64,000 nucleotides of DNA from the NCBI GenBank assembly GCA_963834405.1, contig CAWIBX010000006.1, forward strand, positions 366,765 to 430,764, written 5' to 3'. Position numbers and translations under genes: made by a program. The stretch is from Bog-473 sp963834405 (lineage in GTDB: Bacteria; Actinomycetota; Acidimicrobiia; Acidimicrobiales; RAAP-2). Below, one piece after another: positions 32,841 through 41,657 of the stretch (the first letter of the stretch is position 1; each line of letters starts with the position of its first letter). The notes under the pieces were generated by a model. It did not search any database and had not been told where the DNA came from. It saw only the letters and a list, made by a program, of their open reading frames with translations.

Positions 32841-34730
32841 TCAAGTCGGTTGCGCCTGTCGCTCGCTCTCAGAAATTGCCCAGGCCGCGTTGACGAGTCC
32901 GATATGGCTGAACGCCTGCGGGAAGTTGCCAAGGAGCTCGCCATTGACTGGATCGACCTCCTCGGCCAACAGGCCGACATCGTTGACGAAGGCGGCGGCG
33001 CGTTCGAAAACGGTGCGGGCTCGAGCCGGCTGTCCCGCTCTTGCGAGGGCCTGGGCCAGCCAGAAGGTGCACAGAAGGAAGCTGCCTTCCTCACCGTCGA
33101 GGCCGTCGTGGGACCGATAGCGATACACCAATCCCCGCTCGTCGGTGAGGCGTTCCTCTGTCGCGTCGATCGTGGCCAACACCCTGGGATCGTCGGCCGG
33201 AAGAAATCCCACCAGAGACACCATGAGGTTGGAGGCGTCAAGCTCGTCCGAGCCGAAGGACTGGGTGAAGGAGTTGGCCCGTTCGCTCCAGCCCTTGGTC
33301 ACGATCGCCTCCCGGATCTGGTCCCGCGTCTGCGTCCATGACTCAACTCGAAAGGAGGCGTTGAGACGGTCGGCCAAGATCACCGCTCGATCGAGGGCCA
33401 CCCAGCACAACAGTTTCGAGTACAAGAAATCACGCGGCTCCCCCCGGATCTCCCAGATTCCTTGGTCCTTGTCCTGCCACCGGCGGACGGCGGTGTCGGC
33501 CAGTTGCACGAGGAACTCTCGCGTGGCAGGCGCCAGGTCCGTGGGGGTATCCCACTTGCCCGAGTCGGACAGCGGCCCAACCCGATGGGTGTTATCGAAC
33601 AGGTGGTCAGACATGCGGTGCACAGCGTTGAGCAATTCGCCGTAGACGTCGAGCTGGCGCTGTTTCCAGGCGGCGTTGCCAATCCGAACCGGCGCCGAGT
33701 GGCGCCAGCCCTCCAGATGCGGCAACTCCCGTTCGCTGAGGTCCCGCTCTCCGCCGATGCCGAACATGATCTGCAAGTCGCCGCCGTGCTCGAGCGAGCC
33801 CGCCGCGGACGATGAGACATAGTCGAAGAACTCGTTGGCTTCGTCGGGACATGCCGCCACCCAAAGAGCCTGGATCGTGAAGGAAGCGTCCCGGACCCAG
33901 GTATAGCGGTAATCCCAGTTCCTGGAGCCACCGACCGTCTCGGGCAACGATGTGGTCGCCGCGGCGCAGATGGCTCCTGTGGGCGCGAAGGAGAGAGACT
34001 GAAGCACCCGCCCGCTGTGGTGCACCAGGTCCCGCCACGGACCCATGTAGGCCTGGTGGAGCTCCGACCACGACTCCCATCCCGCCACCGTGTCCTCGAG
34101 CCAGGCGTCTATCTCCGACGGGCTCCAGACCCGGGCTGAGGCGCCCTCGGCCTGCTTCCCGTGATGCAGGGCGAAGCCCATGCTTTCGCCTTGGGAGAGC
34201 TGGAACCGGCCTGAAGCCACGGCGCGATCCTGGTCGAGCGTCAGGGCCACGGATGATGACAGCACCAGCGCGTCACCACTCCCCACCACGGCCACTCCAC
34301 CGTCGACCGAGTGGAGCGAAGGATGATCCAAACCGTATTCGGGACGCGGGACGAACTCCAAGGACAAGTCAACCTGTCCCTCCGTGCACGTGGCGCGCCG
34401 CAGCAGCACGTGAGGCGCTGCTTTGCCGAGTTCGTGACCTCGGTTGCCATATCCCATGGCAAGTGCGTCGGTGATCGTGACCGCACCAATCGGCGTGCGC
34501 ATCGTGGTCTCCAACACCATGGTGCGGTCCAGGTAGCGCCTGGTCCATTCCGTCGAGCTGGCGGCCCCGAAAGACCAGTGCCCGGCGTTCTCGCCCAGGA
34601 GCCGACCGAAGGTTGAGGGACTGTCGAACCGTGGGAAGCAGAGCCAGTCGATCGATCCACCCCGGCTGACCAGCGCGGCGCTATGTCTGTCCGACAGGAG
34701 CGCATAGTCCGCTATGGGGGTCGTGGTCAC
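32841..34730 (-). CDS. Glycoside hydrolase family 15 protein, second copy
   Basis: A 629-residue GH15 enzyme. It begins IADYALLSDRHSAALVSRGG and SIDWLCFPRFDSPSTFG, then GGSRNWDYRYTWVRDASFTI in the barrel and LLGNFPQAFSHIGLVNA near the end. These are the same landmarks as the copy at 9412-11256, with overall divergence showing an old duplication or separate acquisition. The start is the GTG at 34730 behind GGAGTTCAG; the frame extends upstream but is not needed. It is likely a cytoplasmic trehalase or glucan hydrolase. It precedes a Cys-less peroxiredoxin-like gene. Confidence 0.9.
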   Translation of the reverse strand: MTTTPIADYALLSDRHSAALVSRGGSIDWLCFPRFDSPSTFGRLLGENAGHWSFGAASSTEWTRRYLDRTMVLETTMRTPIGAVTITDALAMGYGNRGHELGKAAPHVLLRRATCTEGQVDLSLEFVPRPEYGLDHPSLHSVDGGVAVVGSGDALVLSSSVALTLDQDRAVASGRFQLSQGESMGFALHHGKQAEGASARVWSPSEIDAWLEDTVAGWESWSELHQAYMGPWRDLVHHSGRVLQSLSFAPTGAICAAATTSLPETVGGSRNWDYRYTWVRDASFTIQALWVAACPDEANEFFDYVSSSAAGSLEHGGDLQIMFGIGGERDLSERELPHLEGWRHSAPVRIGNAAWKQRQLDVYGELLNAVHRMSDHLFDNTHRVGPLSDSGKWDTPTDLAPATREFLVQLADTAVRRWQDKDQGIWEIRGEPRDFLYSKLLCWVALDRAVILADRLNASFRVESWTQTRDQIREAIVTKGWSERANSFTQSFGSDELDASNLMVSLVGFLPADDPRVLATIDATEERLTDERGLVYRYRSHDGLDGEEGSFLLCTFWLAQALARAGQPARARTVFERAAAFVNDVGLLAEEVDPVNGELLGNFPQAFSHIGLVNAAWAISESERQAQPT

Positions 34731-34984
34731 CTGAACTCCTTCGCCCGCGAAGCCCAAGATCCGATCGTGGCACAGCCGATGAACATCGGATCTGCCACTG
34801 CGCCCGGAGGTGGGGTATCGGACTGGCGTCCTCGGCGAACCTAGCCCGAACCACATCGATGGGGAGCAGGGTCGGTCGGCGATGCCGAACCGAACTCGCC
34901 GCGCTACAGTCGTTCGTGCATCACCACTGAAGGGTGAGCCGTCTCCACGGGCCACTCACCAGGTAGTTGGGAGGTCGACCAACG

Positions 34985-35404
34985 ATGGTGATCCACCAAC
35001 CAGAGCAAGCCGCGTACAGGTCGGTTCTGCCCGAGGAGATCGATTGGAAGCCGTTTCCCGCGTTTCCGCCCTCGGCGCGACTGGCGATCGTCGTCGGCGA
35101 CCCATCGGAACCGGAGCCGTATGTCATCCGGGTCAAGGTCCCATCGAATGTCAAGCTGATGCCGCATCATCACCCCGAGGACCGCGTCTATACCGTGATT
35201 TCCGGCGTCTTCTACATCGGCCTGGGGAGCGAGTTCGATGAGGAACGGCTACTCGCCTATCCACCTGGAGCGGTCGTAGTGCTCCCCGGCGGTACACCGC
35301 ATTTCCACTGGGCGAAATCTGGAACCTACGTCACCCAAGTGTCGGCCGTCGGACCGCTCGGACTCGAATACATCGACCCAATGGACGATCCCCGCAGCCA
35401 GTGA
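34985..35404 (+). CDS. Cupin domain protein
   Basis: A 139-residue single-domain cupin. The first metal motif is SNVKLMPHHHPEDRVYTVIS (His-rich plus Glu) and the second is PGGTPHFHWAKSGTY. The start is placed at the ATG at 34985 behind GGGAGG rather than six codons upstream. It is likely a small metal-binding enzyme or sensor, with no substrate evidence. It lies 79 bases upstream of the Cys-containing peroxiredoxin-like gene, so the two may form an operon. A remnant of a related cupin lies at 7840-8010. Confidence 0.82.
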   Translation: MVIHQPEQAAYRSVLPEEIDWKPFPAFPPSARLAIVVGDPSEPEPYVIRVKVPSNVKLMPHHHPEDRVYTVISGVFYIGLGSEFDEERLLAYPPGAVVVLPGGTPHFHWAKSGTYVTQVSAVGPLGLEYIDPMDDPRSQ

Positions 35405-35483
35405 GCATGCCATTCCGCCTTGAGGTCATACGACGACGCGAGGCAAAGCGTGCAAGCTTTCAACAGCGAAGGAGGCTGGAACG

Positions 35484-36086
35484 ATGCGATCGGACATGAA
35501 ACCTGGCGGGGTTTTTCCCGACTACGCACTGCCGGACCACACAAACACGGTACGTCGGCTCAGTGAGCTTCAAGGTGCTGACCCAATGATCCTCACGCTG
35601 GCACGTGGCAACTACTGTCCGAAGGAGCATCAGCAACACCTGGAGCTCGCGACCAACTACGCAAAAATCGCCGTTGCCTACACTCAGATCGTCACGATCT
35701 CGACCGACGACCACCACACCACGCAGGAGTTCCGCTTGTCGGTCGGCGCTCAATGGACATTTCTCTCGGATCCCGATCGGACGATTCAAAAGGATCTCGA
35801 CATTCAGGAATACACGGATCCCGACCACGATCCGATGATTCCTCACACGCTGGTACTCAAGCCGGGACTTGTGATCCATCGCATCTATAACGGCTACTGG
35901 TTCTGGGGCCGCCCGTCGTTCTACGACTTGTGGTCGGACCTTTGCGCAGCCTCCGCCGAAATCCGACCCGATTGGGACCTGAGCAAACCGGGACTACGCC
36001 AGGCCTGGGACGCAGGCGATTATTCGAACTTTCACGGGTGGAACAAACGGGCTGCTCAGTCGATGCCCACATCGTATGAGTCATAG
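35484..36086 (+). CDS. Peroxiredoxin-like protein with candidate peroxidatic Cys
   Basis: A 200-residue thioredoxin-fold protein homologous along its length to 32169-32783. The motif LTLARGNYCPKEHQQH carries Cys45 where peroxiredoxins have the peroxidatic Cys, though the classical PxxxTxxC pattern is absent. FLSDPDRTIQKDLDIQEYTD and IYNGYWFWGRPS are shared with the paralogue. The start follows GAAGGAGG. It probably acts in redox or peroxide handling in the cytoplasm. Confidence 0.8.
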   Translation: MRSDMKPGGVFPDYALPDHTNTVRRLSELQGADPMILTLARGNYCPKEHQQHLELATNYAKIAVAYTQIVTISTDDHHTTQEFRLSVGAQWTFLSDPDRTIQKDLDIQEYTDPDHDPMIPHTLVLKPGLVIHRIYNGYWFWGRPSFYDLWSDLCAASAEIRPDWDLSKPGLRQAWDAGDYSNFHGWNKRAAQSMPTSYES

Positions 36087-36163
36087 CTTGAAGCGGGCCT
36101 GCGCGAGCGAGATGAGTTCAATCGACGCTGGTTGCCTTGCTGTGAACCCGAGCGAAAGGGTGC

Positions 36164-37123
36164 GTGGTGCTGATGCGAACGCCCGTGTGCGAACTGCTCG
36201 GGATTGAACAACCGATCGTCCTGGCCGCCATGGTCGCAGTGCCCGAACTGGCTGCGGCGGTCTCGAATGCTGGTGGGCTCGGCATGGTAACGCTGACGTG
36301 GTCCACCCCTGCCGGGGACGTGGTTCGCGAGACGGCGGCGCTCACCGATCGTCCCTTTTGCGGCAACCTGGTTCTTACCTCCGATCAGCACCGTCGCCTC
36401 GACGAGGCCCTCGAGGCCGGTTTGCGGATCGTGTCGCTGTTTCTTGGAGATCCAGCCAGCTACGTGGAGCCGGTCCACGACGCCAAGGGACTTGTTCTGT
36501 GTACGGTCGGAAGTGCCGAAGAGGCGCGGCGGGCAGTCGCGAGCGGAGTTGACATCATTGTGGCGCAGGGTTGGGAGGCTGGGGGGCACGTGGGCGGTCG
36601 GATTGCGACGCTCCCCTTGGTGCCCGCAGTCGTGGACGCGGTGGCGCCGGTGCCGGTGGTCGCGGCCGGCGGGATCGGGGACGCTCGCGGCGTGGCTGCC
36701 GTTCTCGCCCTGGGCGCTCAGGCGGCTTGGGTGGGTACCCGGTTTCTGCTGGCCCAGGAGATGCCGATCCACGAGGAGTACCGCATCCGCTTGATGGACG
36801 CGGTCGAAACGGATGCCGAGTGGTATCCCGACCTCTACGACGTCGACTGGCCCGATTCGCCGCACCGTGCCCTGCGCAACTCGACGGCGGAGTTGTGGGA
36901 GGCAGCGGGCCGGCCACCGCTCGAGAGAAGACCAGGAGTGGGCGATGTCCTCGCGCATTTCGCTTCGGGCGAAGCAATCGTCCGCTATGAGCCGGCACCG
37001 CCGATGGTGGGGACTACCGGTGACATCGAAGCGCTCTCAATGTGGGCCGGACAAAGCGTTGCGCTGGCCAGTCATCTGCAACCGGCGGCACAGATCGTGG
37101 CTGAGCTCGTTTCTCGTTTGTGA
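36164..37123 (+). CDS. Nitronate monooxygenase-like (NPD family) FMN enzyme
   Basis: A 319-residue TIM-barrel flavoprotein. It begins MRTPVCELLGIEQPIVLAAM and carries VDIIVAQGWEAGGHVGGR, then PVVAAGGIGDARGVAAVLAL and AAWVGTRFLL, the FMN-phosphate binding pattern of nitronate monooxygenase and 2-nitropropane dioxygenase. Candidate starts are the GTG at 36164 or the ATG at 36173. Many actinobacterial members occur in steroid or fatty-acid catabolic clusters and some are enoyl-reductase-like. Nitronate oxidation is the family activity, not proven here. Confidence 0.85.
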   Translation: MVLMRTPVCELLGIEQPIVLAAMVAVPELAAAVSNAGGLGMVTLTWSTPAGDVVRETAALTDRPFCGNLVLTSDQHRRLDEALEAGLRIVSLFLGDPASYVEPVHDAKGLVLCTVGSAEEARRAVASGVDIIVAQGWEAGGHVGGRIATLPLVPAVVDAVAPVPVVAAGGIGDARGVAAVLALGAQAAWVGTRFLLAQEMPIHEEYRIRLMDAVETDAEWYPDLYDVDWPDSPHRALRNSTAELWEAAGRPPLERRPGVGDVLAHFASGEAIVRYEPAPPMVGTTGDIEALSMWAGQSVALASHLQPAAQIVAELVSRL

Positions 37124-37659
37124 GTCAAGCCGACGTGCCGGTGACGTCGATGACCAGCGATTGAAGTCGTCCACGCCTCATATCAAGTTCCCTTATGCCT
37201 TCGGTCTCGAGGACACCGGTATAGCTGCGCATCCTTCGAATGTGATTGGGATGGGTGCTTCGGGCGGCTGTGACAGGTGCGCCTTCGTTTACGAACGGCC
37301 CCCTGTCGTCATCGAGTCCCGTCGCGGACTCGTTCGCCGAGGTCAGGCCCTATCCTGACATTTCCCGCGTCCTCGTGACCACCGTGGAGGTCCGTCGACC
37401 ACAAACGGAGAGACGAAATCTGATGCGCAAGCCATCGACAGAAGCAACAATTCATGGCAGCGAACATTTCGTCGACCCATGGGACCGGGTTCTGTCCTAC
37501 TCGTTTCCGAGTGGCGGGGGTTCACAACCATCGTGCGACCTTCGGGTTACCGACCCGATGAAAGCGCCGGTCAGGGGGTCGTGCATATGCAGCCGCACGG
37601 GCGATGCACGACTCAATTCCGCCTCCTGCGCGTTCGAGTCCCGAGAAACGCGCTGCCTT
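37124..37659. other. Intergenic region with repeat copy B
   Basis: No gene is supported. The second half holds the dispersed repeat at 37513-37649, which abuts an aldehyde-dehydrogenase-like fragment. Confidence 0.45.
37513..37649 (+). repeat. Dispersed non-coding repeat, copy B
   Basis: Homologous in order and spacing to 20432-20566, with shared blocks GGCGGGGGTTCAC, ACCTTCGGG, TATGCAGCCGC, ACTCAATTCCGCC and GTCCCGAGAAAC. Its right end adjoins a truncated minus-strand gene, which suggests it marks an insertion or recombination boundary. Confidence 0.65.
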
Positions 37660-37750
37660 TGAGAACCCGGAAGCCCGTCCAGTCCCCGCCGATGCAGAAC
37701 CGGTCGGGCATCCGTACGGGTGCCGAGATCTCTCCTGCTGTCGTCGTCAT
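37660..37750 (-). pseudogene. N-terminal fragment, possibly aldehyde dehydrogenase
   Basis: About 30 codons starting at the ATG at 37750 behind GACGAGGGAGCG read VRMPDRFCIGGDWTGFRV, resembling the start of aldehyde dehydrogenases (xxDRxxIGGxW). Coding similarity ends at the boundary of repeat B (37649). It follows the CoA-transferase gene on the same strand and may once have been part of its operon. The assignment rests on a very short motif. Confidence 0.35.
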
Positions 37751-37783
37751 CGCTCCCTCGTCGCTCTTCGTGTGTGCTACCAG

Positions 37784-40185
37784 TCAGAGACCGAGCGGAC
37801 GCTCTCCGATCACGCCCGCCTCTCGCATATGGGCGAGCTCGTCGGCCGCCAGCCCGAGCAAGCCCGCGAGGACCTCGTCGTTGTGCTGCCCGAGGAGCGG
37901 CGCGGGCGATCGGTACCAACCCCCCGGATCGCCCGAGAGGCGCATGGGCCATCCGGGATAGCGGTGCTCGCCGACAACGGGGTGGACGACCGGTTCCCAA
38001 AAACCGCGGGCCTGCATCTGGTCGTCCTCGTCGATGGCATAGGCGGGAACGACCGGCTCGGCCCCGGCGGCCCGCAGGCGTCGAGGGCTGTCGTGAGCGC
38101 ATGCTGCGCGCACCACCTTCGGATCTCCGCGTCGATCCGATCGTGCGCCGCATGCCGCTGCCCAACGGTCGCAAGCTCCGGATCATCCGCCCACGATTGG
38201 GCGCCGATGGCTCCGCACAGTGCCTTCCACTGCTCCTCGGTGGTTACCGAGAGTGCGAGCCACTCGTCGGCTGCGGCGCACGCGAACACGCCCTGGGGCG
38301 CCGCCTGCGGGCACCGATTCCCCCGCCGGGTCATCAGCTCGCCGTAGGCTTCGAACTCGAGGATCTGTTCCGCGGAGATGTTCACGGCCAAGTCGATCAT
38401 CGGCACCTCGACGTGCTGGCCCCGGCCCGTCTTGCGGCGCTCCTCCAACGCGGCGAGGACGGCGAACGACCCGTGGACGCCGGCGAGGGGATCGCACAAG
38501 CCGGGCGCCATCGGTGGCCCGTCCTCGTAGCCGGTGACGAAGGCCATGCCCGAGGCCTGCTCCATCGTCGTCGCGAAACCTGGCCGGTCGCGCCAGGGTC
38601 CCTCCAGACCCCATCCGGGCATGCTGACCATGACGACGTCGGGGCGGACCTCGGCGACGTCGTCATAGGTGAGCTTGAAATTCTCCATGACGCGCGGCGT
38701 GAAGTTCTCGACGACGACGTCCGATTGAGTGGCCAGCTGCAAGAAGAGCTCACGGCCCCGGTCATCGCCGAGATTGAGGGTGATGCCGCGCTTGTTCAGG
38801 TTGGCCGAGAGGAACAGGTATCCCTGTTCCCACCACCCTTCGGTCTTTGGAGAGACGCTGACATTGAATCGCATCGAGTCAGGGCGCTGGACGGACTCGA
38901 CCTTGATCACGTCTGCGCCGAGGGTGGCGAGGTACTGGGTCGCTGCAGGTCCGGCCCAGAACGCGGTGACATCAAGCACTCTGACGCCTTCGAGCGGAAG
39001 GCATCCGTCTTCGTCAGTCCGAGCTTGCGGCGAGGTCGCGCGAGTAGAGCGGAAAGGTGTCACCGTATGCTCGCCCACTCGCGGGGCGGCGGCTACGGGG
39101 CGAGGCTCGGTCGCCGTGCTGAGGAAGGGGGGGCGCGGGTGCGAGAACCCACCGCGGGGATTTCTGGAAAAGAGGCCGCGAGCGGAAAGTGGCTCGAATC
39201 CGGACAGCGTCTCTCCACTGAGAACCGGTGCCGCAGGTACGCGGAACATGGCTGCCCGTTCGATGATCTCTGCAACGTGGCGCTGCTCGGTCCATTCGTG
39301 GATGACAGGGCGCAACTCCGCCTCGTGGGCGACGCGGGCGCGGGTGCTGTCGAGCCGGGCATTATCGATGAGATCAGGACGGTCGATCATTGCCAGGAAG
39401 TCGTGCCACTGCTGCGCCGTGAGGGTCGTCAGGCCGACGAAGCCGTCTTTGCACGGTTCGATGCCCGGAACCATCTCGACAGTCGCTCGTCGGCGGACGC
39501 CCCCGGGAACCGAAGCGGCCACCGACGGGTAGCACACGAGCGTGACCGCGAGGGCTTCGAGGGTGGAGACATCGACCAGCTCGCCGCCGCCGGTCCGATG
39601 GAGGCGGGCACGCGCCGCGAGGGCGCCTACGGCACCGTAGGCGCCGGCAATCCATTCACCGAGGCCTCCTCCGACGGCCAGCGGCTCGCGACGCCAGTTC
39701 CCGTGGTTGTGCAGGGAGCCCGATAAGGCCTGGAGGAGGAAGTCGTTCGCCGGCTGCCCATTGCGCGGACCCGTGAGGCCGAAGGGCGTAATCGACACCA
39801 GGGTGAGTTCATGGTTCACGTGATGGACATCGGCGAAGCAAAGGCCGCGGGCATCCAATTGCTCGGCCGGTGAGCTGGTCACCGCGATGTCGCACGCTGC
39901 CAGCCATTCGCGTACGCGGTCTCGCCCGACGGAGTCGTCGAGGTCAGCGACGACGCTGCGCTGCCCCGCGGCGAGGAAGCGGAACAGAACGCCGTCGGGG
40001 TCGCCATCTCGCCCCAGCGACCCGGTGCGCGACCAGTGCCTCAGGGGGTGGCCCGAGGGCGGCTCGACCTTCAGAACCTCTGCGCCAGCGTCGGCGAGCA
40101 GCTTGGTGCAGTACGACCCGGCCAGATCATCGGAGAGGTCGAGCACCTGCACTCCAGCAAGCGAGTTAAGCGGGCCCCCAGACAC
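37784..40185 (-). CDS. Tandem CaiB/BaiF (class III) CoA-transferase, frameshifted near 38077
   Basis: Moves CoA between carboxylic acids through an Asp-anhydride. Two class III domains lie in one chain: the first starts LAGVQVLDLSDDLAGSYCTK, the second (about residue 400) starts LEGVRVLDVTAFWAGPAATQ. The first has NDFLLQALSG with the likely catalytic Asp; the second has FATTMEQASG without it. The last 100 residues continue in another frame (AAGAEPVVPAYAIDED), needing one extra base near 38077 in GCCTGCGG. The corrected stop is at 37784. The GTG start is six bases behind a TATTCT box, suggesting a leaderless mRNA. It is divergent from the Rieske gene across paired operators. Confidence 0.85.
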
Positions 40186-40191
40186 CCTCCT

Positions 40192-40217
40192 AGAATAACG
40201 AGACGACGTGTCTCACG
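40192..40217 (-). promoter_or_regulatory. Operator/promoter motif, copy 1 (toward CaiB gene)
   Basis: On the plus strand GAATAACGAG is followed by a half-conserved centre and GTCTCA. Read on the minus strand it ends in TATTCT, a -10 box (complement of 40192-40197) six bases before the GTG of the CoA-transferase. It is one of three copies (40236-40261, 45056-45081). Confidence 0.7.
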
Positions 40218-40235
40218 CTAGTGGGCTCCACTCGC

Positions 40236-40261
40236 CATGAGACGCTGTGACTCGTTATTCT
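40236..40261 (+). promoter_or_regulatory. Operator/promoter motif, copy 2 (toward Rieske gene)
   Basis: CATGAGACGCTGTGACTCGT followed by TATTCT (40256-40261). It is identical over 26 bases to 45056-45081 and inverted relative to copy 1. The TATTCT would start a transcript near 40268, about 67 bases before the Rieske ATG. Confidence 0.75.
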
Positions 40262-40334
40262 GTCTCGGGAGTGCCGCTTTGGCGCCAGGGCAGGCGTTGA
40301 GACCGGGCCCACCATCCGAAAGGGACCAGCACTG

Positions 40335-41657
40335 ATGACCATGAGCGACGACCGACACGCACTGCGCCAATCCGCTGGCATGGTCGTCGTCCCCGGTGCT
40401 CGCTACACGTCGCAGGAGTTCTTCGACCTCGAGATGGAGCGTCTGTGGCCCCGCGTCTGGCAGGTGGCCTGCCGCGAAGAAGAGATTCCCAATGCCGGTG
40501 ATTTCCTCGAGTACACCGTCGGCGAACAGTCGATCCTGGTCGTGCGGAGCGACCACGAAGACATCAGCGCCTTCTTCAACGCCTGCCCACATCGCGGCAC
40601 CCGCATCGCTTCGGGGGTGGGTAGCTTCGCCTCCCCTCAGATCCGCTGTCCGTACCACGGGTGGCGCTGGAGCCTCGAAGGCGCGATCGCGGAGGTAGTA
40701 GACCGCCACGACTTCCCAGAAACGATGACCGACGACCTCGTCTGCCTCGGCCCGGTGCAGGTTGGCCGGTGGGGCGGGTTCGTCTTCGTGAACATGGACC
40801 CGAACTGCGAGCCCTTCGACTCGTTCATCGGCGACATTCCTGCTCGTTTCGCGACCTACCGCTTCCACAATTTACGATTTCGCTCCTACCGGACGATCGT
40901 CTTCGAGTGCAACTGGAAGACGGCGGTCGACGCCTTCAACGAGGGCTACCATCCGCAGTCCCTGCATCCCCAGATGCTCTCCTGGTTCAACGACACGCTC
41001 TTCACCTATGAACAGCTGGGGCAGCACAGCTGCTACTACGTGCCCGAAGATCGCCAACGCGAAGCCGGCCCGAGCCCACGCCTGGGGCTCAGCAAGGAGG
41101 ACGTCGACCCGGCAGAGGTGCTCGCCGAGCGGGTCGATGCCGTCGCCGGTCTCTTCCCGCGTGAGGACCAGGCCGTCCTCGAGGACCTCAAGAAGAACGG
41201 CCCTCCCCCGGGGAAGACCGTCGGAAGGGTGTTCGACGAGCTCAGGCTCAACGCCATGCGCCGCAGCGGGATCGACGTCGAGGGCCTGACCGACAAGGAC
41301 CTCCGCGGGTCGGGCACCATCCACCTCTTCCCGAACTTCCTCGGGCCGATCACCCACGGCAACGCCACGCTCTACCGCGCCAGGCCCAACGGCTTGGACC
41401 CCGAGAGCACGCTGCTCGACTACTGGGCTCTCGAATGGGTGCCGCCAGACGCCGACCCAAAGCCTATCGAACGCAAGTTCTACGAGGACTGGAGCACGAA
41501 GGACTGGGGCCTTATCAACAACCAGGACTTCGCGAACTTGGGTGAGGCGACCAAGGGTATGAAGTCCAAGGGATACCGGGGGGCGATGCTGAATCCGGTG
41601 CAGGAGGCCAACCTGCTCCACCACCACCGTGTACTCGACCAGTACCTCTCGGCATGA
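40335..41657 (+). CDS. Rieske non-heme iron oxygenase, alpha subunit
   Basis: Oxygenase component of an aromatic or alkaloid-type ring-hydroxylating (or demethylating) system. The Rieske [2Fe-2S] ligands are Cys84/His86 (ACPHRGTR) and Cys105/His108 (CPYHGWRW). The mononuclear iron site is in NEGYHPQSLHP (His206, His211), with an acidic residue toward the C-terminus. At 440 residues it is full length. The stop overlaps the P450 start (ATGA), so the two oxygenases are translationally coupled. A candidate electron donor is the ferredoxin at 43496-43825; no reductase is in this cluster. An operator motif lies upstream. Confidence 0.92.
   Translation: MTMSDDRHALRQSAGMVVVPGARYTSQEFFDLEMERLWPRVWQVACREEEIPNAGDFLEYTVGEQSILVVRSDHEDISAFFNACPHRGTRIASGVGSFASPQIRCPYHGWRWSLEGAIAEVVDRHDFPETMTDDLVCLGPVQVGRWGGFVFVNMDPNCEPFDSFIGDIPARFATYRFHNLRFRSYRTIVFECNWKTAVDAFNEGYHPQSLHPQMLSWFNDTLFTYEQLGQHSCYYVPEDRQREAGPSPRLGLSKEDVDPAEVLAERVDAVAGLFPREDQAVLEDLKKNGPPPGKTVGRVFDELRLNAMRRSGIDVEGLTDKDLRGSGTIHLFPNFLGPITHGNATLYRARPNGLDPESTLLDYWALEWVPPDADPKPIERKFYEDWSTKDWGLINNQDFANLGEATKGMKSKGYRGAMLNPVQEANLLHHHRVLDQYLSA

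Noticed and set aside
37720..39726. A 668-codon plus-strand frame opposite the CaiB gene
   Set aside because: It is arginine/proline-rich with no recognisable fold and lies opposite a certain CoA-transferase.
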